Shown one piece after another: positions 35,441-46,187 of a stretch of DNA of 64,000 nucleotides (the stretch's first letter is position 1; the number at the start of each line of letters is the position of its first letter). The DNA is taken from NCBI GenBank assembly GCA_036346405.1, contig CM070548.1, forward strand, positions 89,797,333 through 89,861,332, written 5' to 3'. Below the pieces are notes generated by a model, which made no database searches, was not told where the DNA came from, and saw only the letters and a program-made list of their open reading frames with translations. The DNA is from Phyllostachys edulis (lineage: Eukaryota; Streptophyta; Magnoliopsida; Poales; Poaceae). The position numbers and the translations under genes are program-made.

Positions 35441-37284
35441 CACGGCGTCTCCCCCTCGGGCGGGTGTTGCGGCGAATGCTTGGTTGGGATGTTGTGGTAG
35501 GGGTTGCTGCTACGCGGGGCGGCGTCATTGCGGGGAGGTCGTCCGTCGAACAACCACGGCTCAAGTTCTTTATTATCTTATTCATCTCTGCCGCAATGTG
35601 CTTCAAATTTTTTTTATATCCCGCCGGGGTTTTATCTAGGCTGCGGAGGGCGGCCTTCGATGCGCTCTGAATGCATTGGGCCCGCTCCAACTGTAGTGAC
35701 ATACGTAACAGGTTCATTAACAAAGAGTACGAATGTCGTCAATGAAACAACCAGAGGTTGTAAGTGTCTGACGGTGTCGTCACGCCGCGAAGCACTGTGA
35801 CGGTCGTACGTGCGGCGGAGGCTCTCATGGTGCGTCTGCGATGTCACCCGGTCCGGGCGCTCTGGTGGAGGAATGGTGAGTCTTGTGCGCGTCCGTGGCA
35901 CGTACCACTCCAAGTACGCACCGTACGTCTCTTGGTCGTATGGACACGGCTCTTTCCAGACATCAATGTGCGCGCTGTTCATCCATGCTGTAGTCCACTC
36001 CTCCTAGACCAGGCGCCAGTCCTGAGTATGCCCACCCGCTCTCGATTGCCTGCATTTTCGGAAGGATTGTGTTAGAAAAGAAGACGTAAGGACTGCAAAC
36101 ATTACTCGGATGAAGTGCGACTCATAGGTGTACGGCTCGCTACAGGAGCCTGCCGTCTTGGGGGGGGGGCACGATCTGGTACCGACCAAACTATCGCATT
36201 ACGCGCTGCGGCGTGTAAGGCTCCACCATATGTGCGAACACCAAGTGGCAGGTCGTCGTCCACAGTCCTATGTCCTGGAGGCATTGCACGGACAACCCGT
36301 GTGGTGCTACCGCGCGTAGGAAATCTCGATACGATGGACACCAGATGATGTCGCTCTTGTGCAACGACTCGAACTCATTGTGATACAACGCGTAGCACCT
36401 CACCGGCCTGTCCTTGGCCCAGCGCAGACGGCCAGCAGTCCACCGTGAGCCCATGGTGGGCCCGTCTATTGCATCAATCGGGGGGGCATACGGTGCACCG
36501 TTACCTCGATGGACAGCCGTCCAACCGGGAAGTGCTCCCAACTCCACAGATGCAGGAACACATAGTAGAGGGCCAGGCTGGGGGTACCACCGATGCCACG
36601 CCGCGAAGCGTCACACAACCCCCGGTATGTGGCGCAAAGGACGGCTAACCCCCAGCTATACTGAGGCACCGACCTAGCCCCCACGTCAGCAACTCGGCGA
36701 GGCTGATGTAGCTAGGGTAGCACCGATCGCCCTACGTGGTTGCAAACAAGATCCAACCAAAGAGCTGAAGAAGGTAACCTATGAGGTGCGTCCTAACGAC
36801 CTCGTGAGGTGCACCCTATGGGCAATCATCGAACTGCCTCAGCCAAGCCCGGGGGACGCCACGTGCACCCTTTGGGAGAGGTTGATCGAACCGCTGCTCC
36901 AGCCTGGCCTTCCAATGCACCAGCAGAGGGCCTAGAACAAGCGGCTCACCCCGGATCGGGAGACCGGTCAAGAACGAGACGTCCTGCAGAGTGACCGTCA
37001 TCTCACCCCACCAAAAGTGGAAAGTGTGCGTCTCGGGCCTCCACCTGTCGACAAGTGCCGACAGCAGGCTGGCATCTAGGAGGAACCGACATCCGAGGGA
37101 CACCAGCCTCGCAAGGGGCAACAAGCACGTACCCCGTAGGATCGGGACATAGCGACTGGCCCGCCTCCCAGAATCCCTCCCGCCTCAAGTCAGAGGGCGA
37201 AGGGCCATCGGTGTCACTAGCGATCCACAGCTTGCACCGGTGGTCCTCGTCATAGAAGTGTTCGAGAAGCGTCGATAGAGACAT
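35441..37284 (-). pseudogene. Plant mobile domain (PMD, MAIN-like) protein, broken
   Basis: The start is ATG at 37284 (minus), reading 'MSLSTLLEHFYDEDHRCKLW'. After 'GFWEAGQSL' and 'GYVLVAP' the frame shifts near 37110 into 'LARLVSLGCRFLLDASLLSA' and 'LVDRWRPETHTFHFWWGEMT', the core of the plant mobile domain (W-R-P-E-T-H-T-F-H...G-E-M-T-V-T-L-Q-D-V). Next are 'FLTGLPIRGEPL', a stop near 36830, 'GYLLQLFGWILFATT' with a stop, 'YSWGLAVLCATYRGLC', 'GPTMGSRWTAGRL', 'RPVRCYALYHNEF' and 'RVMR' with a stop. Then come further frames to 'YLEWYVPRTRTRLT' and a basic C-terminus. The domain is shared by MAIN/MAIL proteins, which act in silencing and genome stability, and by many TE-borne copies. At least three stops or frameshifts mean no full product is likely. 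Confidence 0.75.
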
Positions 37285-38338
37285 GGCTTGCAACACATAA
37301 AATAGACGGAATATTAGTAAGAAGATTGATAATGACCATAAAATAACTAGCACGAAATAATTAGCTGCATGAATAACTAACAGTGTATGCTGCCGTTATT
37401 TTTCTATTTTCTAATTGTTTAAAACTAATTAATTAATTAATACAAACTAATTATTTCGTAACTAATTAACCTTGCCTCAATAATTACACACGTTAACCCC
37501 TATTCTTTCCCTTTGCTAAAAAATATTAATTGCATATGTGTGTGTTTATTGTACGATGCATGCATACTTGAGTACGTAGCAACTAATTGCTTCCATGATA
37601 ACTAGTAGTGGATGCTGTCATTATTTTAGCCAGCATGTGCATGTATACTAGAATAACTTGTATGTCATTATGAACTACCATGAAATAATTAGTTGCATGA
37701 ATAACTAGCGGCGAATGCTTTCATTATTTTGGTAGTTTTTGATTGTTTAAAACTAATTAATTAAGACAAATTAATTATTTACGTAACATTAGGTAAATTG
37801 AATTCTAATGAAGAATTTATGAACAACATAAAACTCCTAAACCTAGTGAAGCTAACTACTTAAGTACGCTTCTTGGTAAATTGGTAAACCTAGCAAACCT
37901 AGCATCTAACTACTTAAGTACGTAGTTAATAAATAGTTTGCGAACAACAAAAAATCGATGGAGAAAAAAATTACCTGCTAAATTAGCTTATAATGACGGC
38001 GGCAATTAATAAGCCTAAAATGTCCCCTCCCCATAAATATAATCAATACAGAGAGTGACCAAAAGAGAGAGAGAGAGAGAGAGAGCGAAAGAGCGAGTGA
38101 CCGATTGCGAAATGAAATCGCGCTCGTCGCTCGCTAATCTATAGCTGAGAGGGAATCCTTCCTCGCGCGTGATCGTTAATTTTGCATGTAGCAGACAAGG
38201 CAGACAAGGATTAGACGGGGGAGACATGGGATAGAAAGATGTGACGGCATGACAAGATTGGTTGGTGGAGCTTTCGGTGGAAACACAGATTGATTGGTGC
38301 TTTAGGTGAAAATGAAAGGCTAAGGCAAAACCGAAACC

Positions 38339-38491
38339 CTAATCGGGGGAGAGAGCACGTGGCAGTTTTGGATGAATAAAATTATGAAAAATTTACACAA
38401 GCAAGTGCACTGTGTCGGGGTGCTCCACGTAAAATTTCATAATTTTTTGAAGTCGTTTGCTATATTTTAAAATTAGAACAAAAATCTCCGC
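38339..38491 (-). repeat. Right terminal inverted repeat of the Mutator-like element
   Basis: It matches the reverse complement of 33267-33416. It is followed by AACCCTAACCCTAA, which resembles plant telomere units but is only two units long. Confidence 0.75.
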
Positions 38492-39150
38492 TTGAACCCT
38501 AACCCTAATTCCTAATCGCGGCTTAAACCCTAACCTAACTAAACACATGGCGGCGCGGTGGCGCGACCGCACGGCGGCCGTGTGGTAGCCTCACCATATG
38601 GCGGTCGTCTTGCACGAGCGACATGGCGGCCGAAGGGCGCACAAGACGGCGGCCATGCGGACAGGAGCTTTTTCGGAAAAAAAAAAATTATACGTCTATT
38701 TTTATATATACAGTATGCAAAAGTGATAATACCGGCAAAAATTCTTAGTCACGCTCAAGATTAGCTCAGCATGTGCATCCTCTTCAATCTTTATATATCA
38801 TCACACACGAATACGCATGATGATTCCAACGTGCGTGCTCGGACTCGGGAGGCGTAGGATGAAAGGAACAACCTTAACTAGAGGAGCAGCCTGAAGGAGT
38901 CTTTCAGGAAGGGAATGCAGGACGACGAGACCCAACAAAACATTCCACCCATCGGCCCCATCCGTCCATTTTGGTTGAAACGCCGGGGCCTGCGCCCGTG
39001 ACCGACAGGCGCCACGCACAAAATTAAAACCAAGGCCGCGACGTGGCTCGCGATGCTTTTAAGATGAGCTCGCTCAGGCAGTCACGCGCGGCAGGTGAGA
39101 GTGAGAAAAACATCGACGGAAGCACGCAGGCCAGGCCCGCGCGCGCGACG
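38492..39150. other. Non-coding stretch between the two Mutator-like elements
   Basis: It includes a GC-rich part with repeated ATGGCGGC-type words at about 38548-38660. There is no recognisable gene. Confidence 0.3.
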
Positions 39151-39152
39151 AG

Positions 39153-39486
39153 GGTTTGTTTGGATTGAGAGCTAGGTTTTATCTTAAAAAAATTAGTGTA
39201 CGAAGGTAGTCTGAAAAGTAGATAATTTTTGTATGATTAGACAAGTCTAGAGATGTGTTTAGTTGAAGACCTAGGCCTGGAGAAAATATAAAGTTAAAAA
39301 ATAATATCTTGAGATGGTTTAAAAATAAAATATCACCTTTATAGCATTAACCAAGACAAAAAAAATGACTGATGCACCATGCTTACTCAGGTGCTCGTTT
39401 TCATAGCCTAGATGAGGAACACATGCCTAGGCTTCAGGCCTCTAACCAAGCACGCTTGCTCCAGGGCTTGAAGTAAACAGGCCCTG
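39153..39486. mobile_element. Possible Tourist-like MITE, maybe with a second one nested
   Basis: The left end GGGTTTGTTTGGATTG pairs imperfectly with the right end AAGTAAACAGGCCC. Inside, GTGTTTAGTTGAAGACC (about 39254) pairs imperfectly with GGCCTCTAACCAAGCAC (about 39438-39454). Words of this kind (GGGCCTGTTT..) occur in Tourist-like elements. No clean TAA/TTA target duplication was found, so this is tentative. Confidence 0.35.
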
Positions 39487-39580
39487 AAACGGCAACTTGT
39501 TTACACTACTAGCCTATCAACCTGGCTCGGTGTGTGGCTTTTGCCGCGAGGTTCTGCCTGTCGCTGCTTTGGAAGCCTTA

Positions 39581-40807
39581 GCAAAATTTAATATACGTCA
39601 TTCAGAAACATGACATTTCGAGAAATGACATTTAGTATATTGAAATTAGAAATATGTCACTCTAGTTTCTTCCTCCTTTAAAATCTGTTGTTATCTCTAC
39701 TCTTCTCCTATTTTCTTTTCTTTTCTCTTATTTTTTATCTATTCACTAGTGAACTACCTATTTTACCCCTCTCCTATTCAATTCATCCCTTCCATCCCTT
39801 CTGAACCAGCAGCAATCATCCATCATATTTTTAAGTTGATCTTATCGTGCAAATGTATGATCTCATTGCACACTGTGTTCAAGAAGTCACGATCATGGGA
39901 CACAACAATCAGTGTCTTCTTCCACTGTGAACACAAGTACTGCTCCAACCAAAGCACAGCTCGGAGGTCTAAATGGTTGGTAGGCTCATCAAGGAGCAGC
40001 AGCGTTGGCTGCATGAAGAGTGCACGGGCAAGCGAAATGCGCTTCCTCCAGCCACCGCTGAAGGACTTTGTGGACCTCGCCTGCATAGCCTGATCGAACC
40101 CTAACCCTGCCAGGATCTTGGATGCACGCGCCCGGGCTGCATGAGTCCCGAAGATTGAGCTTCTCATATACCTTGGCAAGCCGCTCATTGTCATCAACGT
40201 CGTTAGAGGCCTCAAGCTTTGCTTGCTCTGCACGGAGTGCCGTGAGCTCTTCATCGGCCACAACCACCGCCTTGATCGCCGAACGATTGTCACCAATAAT
40301 CTCCTGCTACACAAGCCGTTGGGCCTGGGGCATCGGGACCTGCCGCCACGCGAGCAGCTTCAACAGGGTGGATTTGCCCATGCCGTTGGGCCCGACGAGG
40401 CTGTACCGGCGGCCGTGCGAGATCCGAAGCGAGGCGCTCTTGAGCTGCTCCTTTCCGCGCCCCGACACAGAGAAGTTATCGAGCACGATGTCTCTGACGT
40501 TGTCATCCGCGCCGTCCCCCTCGGCGGCCCCGACAGATCTGGGGACGCGCGCCGATGATGACAGAGAAGTCGTCGCGGTCGTCGCGGAGGGCCTCCTGCT
40601 TTGGTTCAGAAGGGGTGAATTGAATAGGAGAGAGGCAAAATAGGCAGTTCACTAGTGAACAAATGGAAAAGAAAAGAAAATAGGAGAAAAGCAGATATAA
40701 TGATAAATTTCAAAGGAGAAAAAAATCGGAGTGACATATTTCTAATTTCAACACGCTAAGTGACATTTCGCGAAGTGCCATGTTTCTTGACGTATGTCAA
40801 ATTTTGC
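39581..40807. mobile_element. Pack-MULE with a captured ABCF transporter fragment
   Basis: Left 39581-39807 and right about 40605-40807 are inverted repeats of about 200 bp, starting GCAAAATTT and ending AAATTTTGC. Both contain TGAAATTAGAAATATGTCACT, CTATTTTCTTTTCTTTTC, TTCACTAGTGAAC and CTCCTATTCAATTCA in inverted order. Between them lies intron-free coding sequence of an ABCF protein on the minus strand. Long inverted termini enclosing a host gene piece are the definition of a Pack-MULE. A clear 9-bp target duplication was not identified, so the outermost bases may be off by a few. Confidence 0.8.
39812..40600 (-). pseudogene. ABC transporter F family (GCN4/ABCF4-like) fragment
   Basis: On the minus strand 'VRDIVLDNFSVSGRGKEQLK' leads to a Walker A 'GPNGMGKSTLLKLL'. 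The reading then hits a TAG at about 40309 and continues with 'QEIIGDNRSA' and a charged linker ('DDNERLAKVYEKLNL'). A frameshift at about 40140 leads to 'ASKILAGLGFDQAMQARSTK', the ABC signature 'FSGGW', Walker B 'LLLLDEPTNHLDL' and the H-loop 'VVSHDRDFLNTVCNEIIHL'. It therefore spans the first nucleotide-binding domain of an ABCF protein. These are soluble ATPases linked to translation and stress control (GCN20 type), not membrane pumps. The second ATPase domain is absent. A premature stop and a frameshift indicate it is not functional as protein. Confidence 0.8.
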
Positions 40808-41837
40808 CAAATCTAGGTTGGTGTGGTGTACAACAGTGCATGCTTTTGCTTACTGCTGCTTGCAGCAGGCTTTAGTGGTTCCATGCTCTGCGTGTCCCCT
40901 TCACTGGGGTTTGTTTCTCCTTTTTCGTTCTCTTTGCCTCGAGTCCTTGACTCTTCTTTGGAAACATTAGCTTTTATAAACTTGGGGGTAAAAGAATACG
41001 ATTTGCCAAAAACAGCAACAAATGAGTAGATGATCACCAAATCAGATGAGATGTTTAGTAACTTTTGGTGTGTAGGCTTGCTAGTATAATACACGCACTG
41101 AAAACAAACGCACGTAGCTCTACACCACTTTTCGAATATCCACCAGCCATACCATGTGTCCTAAACCAACCCATGATAATCAGTGCCCCTCCAGAATGGT
41201 TGAAGAACTCATCTGTACAAGGCTAGTAGGGTATCTCCGTCTCAGAGAGAGAGAGAGACGGGCTAGTAGGGTACGAGCTGCTCTGCCTCACTTAACAAAA
41301 CAAAAGCCATGACAAAAATGGGCATAGATCCTCACACATGAGCAAAAGTGGACTGACAGTGACACAGTACTGTACTAGAACATAAAGGTTGAAGTGCGAT
41401 GCAAAAGAACAGCCGATCGAGGAAACGCCAAATAAAGATCAAGTTGCTGGTTAAGCTGAAATGAGTAGTGAAGTCACTTAACCCGCCTTCAGCGGCATTT
41501 ACTATGACAACATACTGAAGCTTTGCAAAAGGCTGCACCTGGTATGAGAAAGCGAGTTATCGGCTAAAATGACACTGTTGTACGACGAAATAGCAAAAAT
41601 AGTTCTCCGCGAGCGAATCGGCAAAAATAACACCGGTTCTGTGCTCAAATACATGACAGGGGGCTACCGTGCCCTGGGCGTGTGGTATGGGCCACGTGGT
41701 GGGCTTCCGTGCAGTGACAACCGGCTCGCTGCACCTCCACCACGAGGCAGATAGCCTTCCTATGCCACCTGCCTCTCGGTGGGTGTGCGGTAGGTCACCT
41801 GCCGAGTGGTGGGGTCACGGCAAGGGGCACGTGTCGC
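40808..41837. other. Non-coding region between the Pack-MULE and a hAT element
   Basis: No gene is recognised. A short GA run lies at about 41247-41261. From about 41650 to 41830 the DNA is GC-rich with repeated GCCACGTG/GGTGGG-like words, probably an old repeat. Confidence 0.3.
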
Positions 41838-42242
41838 CAGGAGCGAACCCAGCAATTGGGCAAGGTTAGGCGGCCACCTGATGTAGCTCACAACGCTGGT
41901 ACCCTGTACCCCCTCCCTCCCGGGCGTCGATACCCCCTTCCCCCTTCGGCCTTCGCCATGGACGCCGCCGGTGCCAAGCGTGTCGAATGGCAGGCACCAA
42001 CCCGCTAGCCCACAACATGGCACAGGTTGATAGGCCCACAGGCCACAACCCACTGCCAGTCCATAGTCCCACGGGTGAAGACCCCACTCGACCACTGTCG
42101 TCCCCCCAAATTTGAACACCAGGCGGCAGGGCTAAGGCAGCGTGCGGGCGGGAGACGCAGGGCGGCAGGGCTAAGGCGACATGGGCACATGGTGGCGTCG
42201 GCCGTCAACTACTTGCTTGGCTGAGAGGGGCGCAGCTCCAGG

Positions 42243-42640
42243 CAGACGACGCGATACAGTGGAGAGGGCCGAGGGGGGCACGTGCGGGCGACGCCATGCG
42301 GCGAGCCGACGCTGGGCGCGGACACCGAGTAGCACGGCGCCGGCAAGTGGAGAGGCCGAGAGGGCCAGAGCCCATAGGGGGGGCGAAGAGGTGGGCTTTG
42401 GGTGCTAGGCAGACGACGCGATCCAGTGGAGAGGGCCAAGAGGGGCGTGTGTGGGCGACGCCACGAGCAGTGAGCCGATGCTGGGCATGGACGCTAAGCG
42501 GCTCGATGCTAGCAAGTGGAGAGGCTAAGAGGGCCAAAGCCCAGAGGGGAGCGTGCGCGGAGAGGTGGGTCGTGGGCGCTAGGCGGCCGGCGCGATCCAA
42601 TGGAGAGGTCGAGAGGGCCAGAGAGGGACGTCGTCGGCGA
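42243..42640. repeat. GC-rich tandem repeat of about 167 bp, 2.4 copies
   Basis: A unit containing CAGACGACGCGATMCAGTGG and GAGGCCRAGAGGGCC-like words starts at 42243, 42409 and about 42580 with moderate divergence. Long frames here on both strands come from base composition. Confidence 0.6.
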
Positions 42641-42759
42641 GGAAGTGGGCGGCCGACGATGGGGCGCGGGCGCCGAGCGACATTGCGCCGACAAGCAGCG
42701 CTGTGGGCTGTGGAGAGGAGGCAATGTGAGCGGCCAGGACCGGCGACCAGAAATCGGGA

Positions 42760-43492
42760 TGGCTTCTACTCAAAATGCGTCCAAGTCCAAAGGCAAAGGT
42801 AAGAAACTAAGCACCCCCATATTCCATTGATGAAATTGAAGGGGAACTGAAGAAATAGTTGAAATTCCATTGGAATGTGATTGGTTGACTTGAGAGAGCA
42901 CCCCCATATTCCGACACTTGTCATCTTAGGCTGTGCCAAGTTTTATAGGTAAAAGGTGTGATTTTTGGCTGTGCACTGGTACCTAGGCATTTCTTGAAAT
43001 AAAACTTTGAGATATTGATGGGTTTGTTGATAAGATTTGAATTGTCGTGGATGGTCGTATGCGCATGGCGTGTTAGTTGTTGGATTGCTGGGTTTATTGT
43101 TGCTTAAGATGAACATTGAATATTTTCAAAATTAGTGTATGTAACGGCTTCTTGTGCTTCTTGGATGTGGTAACAGCACTGTAGTTTATTTGTCAATAGA
43201 TACATGATTAAGCTAATTCCATTGGATTGTGATTGGTTGATTATTTTATTTGCTAGATTTAAAGAGCTATTTTACTATTACATCGAGCAGCCCGACCCCA
43301 AGTATCGATGCAAGCAGAAATATTGTCGTAGCTACAGAAGAGCAAGTACTACCAGTTGAAGCTAGCAATGTTGAAGATGCACAAGTAGCACAACAACCAC
43401 AACCGCGTGAAGAAACCAAAGGTATTAAGGATTTTAACCCGGATGTTCATATTATTGCCGATCCAACACTTCGTATACCAATTGATTTATGA
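42760..43492 (+). pseudogene. N-terminal remnant of a TTF-type (ZMYM1-like) hAT transposase
   Basis: A possible first exon 'MASTQNASKSKGKGKK' (42760) is followed, after an intron-like AT-rich stretch, by 43250-43492. That part reads 'LDLKSYF', then an acidic/Gln-rich linker, then 'IIADPTLRIPI', resembling the I-x-x-D-P-G-L-R-x-x-I segment that precedes the TTF zinc finger in plant hAT-family proteins. It stops shortly after, and no zinc finger or catalytic domain follows. It would have bound DNA as part of a transposase; now it is a remnant. Confidence 0.5.
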
Positions 43493-43799
43493 TGAATTAA
43501 TATGAATGCTCACTATCCATATAATTTTGACAGGTTGTTACTAGTATGTTCAATAATTTGGTATTTTGTGGCAAATTGGTACGTAAATTTCATTGATGAG
43601 GTACATCTTCTATATTTTACATTTGTCTTTGTATGTTCATATGATGCGGATTGTAGTTTTGAGTTTCATTTAATGTCATATGCTCTATTTACCGTGATTA
43701 CAACGTGTATTATGTATGTCTTGCTTTGTTATCGGATAATACTATTGGTTCGTTCCGCCCAACCTAAATTTCGAACCTGGACCCATCACTGCGTTTCGC

Positions 43800-44066
43800 C
43801 TACCAACACGTCTGTGGTTTTATTTTTGCCGATTCACTTGCACGGAGAGTAGTGTCAATTAAGCCAAATTATAAAAGCCATCCCATCATGCATTCTCTGT
43901 AACCAGAAACAGCAAAGCACAAAGCGTCCTTTCATCATACCAACCAAATAGCCCCCCTATCCCCGGTCAGTAAACACTAGCCTCGCTCTCACTCGGTCAC
44001 TCTCCCACTCTCCCACTCTCAAACCAACCAAAAAACGACCGCGCGCGCGCGCGACGAGAGCGAGAA
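43800..44066 (+). promoter_or_regulatory. Putative promoter and 5' UTR of the GPI-anchored protein gene
   Basis: The segment contains CT-rich blocks (ACTCTCCCACTCTCCCACTC near 44000) and a (CG)n run at 44040-44052 just before the ATG. It starts immediately after the hAT element, so that element may define the promoter boundary. No certain TATA box was found. Confidence 0.3.
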
Positions 44067-46187
44067 ATGCCTCCGCTTCACTGCTCTCTCCTCCTCTGCG
44101 TGGCCGCCTCCCACCTGCTGATGCTGTGCTCGCCGGTCCACCGCGCCGCTGCGGCGTCATCTGCATTGCCGGAGCCGGCTCCGCTCGACCCGGCCCGGAT
44201 CTTCCCCTCGGCCACCCCGGCGCAGCCCGGCGCCGCCACGATCCCGGCGTTCCCGGAGCAGTCGAACGCCGCGGCCGGGACCTCCTCCACATGTCCGCTC
44301 ATCCCCGCCCCGCCGCTCCTCCCGGCCGTGCTGTCTTCCTGCAACGCCGGCGGTGCGCTGCCCTCGAGGCTGCGATGCTGCCCTGCGCTGGCCGCGTGGC
44401 TGTTCGCTGCCTACGCGCCCACCGCGCTCGTGCAGAGGCCAGCGAGGCCGGCTGCCGCGGCGGCCGTGGACATGCCGGTGCCGCCGGACGACTCGGAGGC
44501 GTGCGCGGGCGCGGTGGACCGCGCACTGCTGGCGGAGGGGCGGCGCTGCCGCGCCCGCCTGGGGCCAACGGGACGTGCGACGTTGCGTTCTGCTACTGCG
44601 GGGTGAGGCTGAGGAGGCTGACGTGCGGGGCCCAACCGGCGGGTGGCGGCCAGTGGGCCCCGGCGGACGCGGCGGCGAGGAGTCTGGAGAGGTACTGCGC
44701 GCGGCCGGGCGTCCCCGGCTGCTCCAAGTGCCTCCGTGCTCTTACCACGGTGAGATCGAGTATATAGCTGACATCTTTCTTACTACGTACTTTGCAAGAA
44801 GCCCCATGAACCGTAGCGTTAACTGAAAACTGATTAAACACAGAATGTCAGAAACATTTAACAATGCGGGCCTTCTTCTGTTCTGTCAGCTACTACATAC
44901 TCATTAACCGATTCATTCGTTCCCATTTCGAGTTCAGATTAACATATGTTATCCTTGGAGGGTCTCTCACCTTGTAGGCTTGATCTAGCAAAGGCATGCA
45001 GTGTTGTAGTGTAGAGCACAGCCCACACTCCACAAGCAAATTGAGTATGTCAACATATGTTCATGTAGGCATAGCAGTAGGCATGACTGCATTGTGCATT
45101 CTCCCTACGCTGTTGCTTGTTGGATATGCTTTTGAGACATGGCGTTGAATGGAAGCCATGGACAGCCACTACAACCCACGGCCACGGTACCATCTTTGTT
45201 GTGCCCTAGTCGCTGGCATTATTGGTTGCGAGTGGCCCGAAATGATGAGATCTGAAATCCGGGCCTGGAGAATGATTTGTTCAGAACATGCCGCCTCCAT
45301 TCCCCTGCTGCCCCTTTGATTGCCTTAGCATTTGGGCCCGAAATTCAACTCGATCGATCGTCCTTTTCTCCCCTAAAATGTCTCGGCGCCATTAGACCGA
45401 AATCATTTGCTCCAGTCGTTCTAAGGACGTTGTTGCTTTATTAACAACCGAGTCGTATGGGCAGAAATCTTCAGTGTGTGCACATGGAGATTAGTAGTTT
45501 AGTACTACTTCCGAGGGTGTCTGAATGTCGTAACATACATGGCACGTATAAAGCCATGTGTGCCAACAGTAGCGAGCGCAAGTTGAGCGAGTACACGAGT
45601 CACGAACGAGTTCAGGCTCCGTTTTGACACCTTACTGCGTTCGTAACTTCAGCGACGTCTGTAAGCGTAAGGTAAATTCCATGGTTTTACTTGGTTGGTG
45701 TCCATTGTGGATTAACATCAATCATGCAACTTGTAGAGGCCGAAACATATTTTACCGAAATGGACTCTAAGTTAACTGCCCATTTTGGCTTGTCAGACTC
45801 GGTCCCGGATCATGTCTGACGCGAGTCTAAATGTTGCAGATAAAGGCCGGATCAGGCGGTGCGGCGGCGGCGGCAGCGGGGAAGCAGGCCGGGGGCGGGT
45901 CGAGCGAACGAGACTGCCAGCTCATGGGGCTCATGTGGCTGCTGCAGCGCAACGCCACGCGCTACGGCGCCGCGGCCACGGCCGTGATCCAGGCCCTGAT
46001 GGCCGCGGACGAGGCGTCCGCCGCAGGCGTCGCGGCGGCGGCCGGCCCGGCCGCGTGCTCGCTCCCCGTGGACAACATGCCCCTCCCCGCCGAGTACGCG
46101 CAGTTCAATAAGGGCAGCACCTCGTCTGGCATTTACCGTTTCCACCTCATCCTGCTTGCCATTTTCAGCGTTGTCTACTCGCTGTAG
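44067..46187 (+). CDS. GPI-anchored protein (At1g61900-like), with a frameshift in exon 1
   Basis: Two exons: 44067-44749 and 45840-46187, joined by a 1,090-bp GT-AG intron in phase 0. Start ATG 44067 gives a signal peptide (hydrophobic LLLCVAASHLLMLC, Ala-rich cleavage area). A Cys-rich middle follows (STCPLIPAPP, RLRCCPALAAWLFAAY, EACAGAVDRALLAEG). Exon 1 then needs the +2 frame from about 44540 onward (NGTCDVAFCYCGVRLRRLTC, CSKCLRALTT). This fits one missing G in the GGAGGGGCGG run. Exon 2 has DCQLMGLMWLLQRN, an Ala-rich stretch, CSLPVDNMPLP and ends with a GPI-type hydrophobic tail (FHLILLAIFSVVYSL). With the frame closed it would be about 343 residues. The protein should sit on the outer face of the plasma membrane; function is unknown in this family. 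The shift may be real or a sequencing error. Confidence 0.72.

Larger units (their letters stand above)
33267..38491 (-). mobile_element. Mutator-like element carrying a plant-mobile-domain gene
   Basis: The left end (33267 to about 33416) and right end (about 38339-38491) are long inverted repeats of about 150 bp: both contain ATTTTAAAATATAGCAAACG, a GTGCACTTGCTT block and CACGT[AG]CTCTCTCCCCC in inverted order. Long inverted termini like these are typical of Mutator-like elements, but a 9-bp target duplication could not be identified, so the outermost bases are approximate. The interior has a plant-mobile-domain pseudogene, a gypsy-derived tail and LTR-like piece, and a GRF/coiled-coil fragment, all on the minus strand. 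No MURA-type transposase is visible. The terminal 580 bp inside the left repeat and 1 kb inside the right repeat are AT-rich and non-coding. Confidence 0.7.
41838..43791 (+). mobile_element. hAT element with TTF/ZMYM1-like remnant
   Basis: The left end CAGGAGCGAACCCAGC and the right end CCTGGACCCATCACTG are imperfect inverted repeats of the hAT type. The flanks CGTGTCGC (41830-41837) and CGTTTCGC (43792-43799) are an 8-bp target duplication with one mismatch. Inside are a GC-rich zone with a 167-bp tandem repeat (about 42243-42620) and remnants of an N-terminal coding region. The catalytic core and dimerisation domain of a transposase are not present, so it is non-autonomous. Confidence 0.7.

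Noticed and set aside
38490..38535. Telomere-like AACCCTAACCCTAA
   Set aside because: Only two units plus scattered CCCTAA; too short to be an interstitial telomere array.
42205..42830. Frames up to 168 codons in the GC-rich tandem repeat
   Set aside because: Explained by GC-rich 167-bp repeats; no motifs.
44078..44635. Minus-strand frames opposite the GPI-protein exon
   Set aside because: Shadows of the GC-rich + strand exon, which has a signal peptide, Cys pattern and splice sites.
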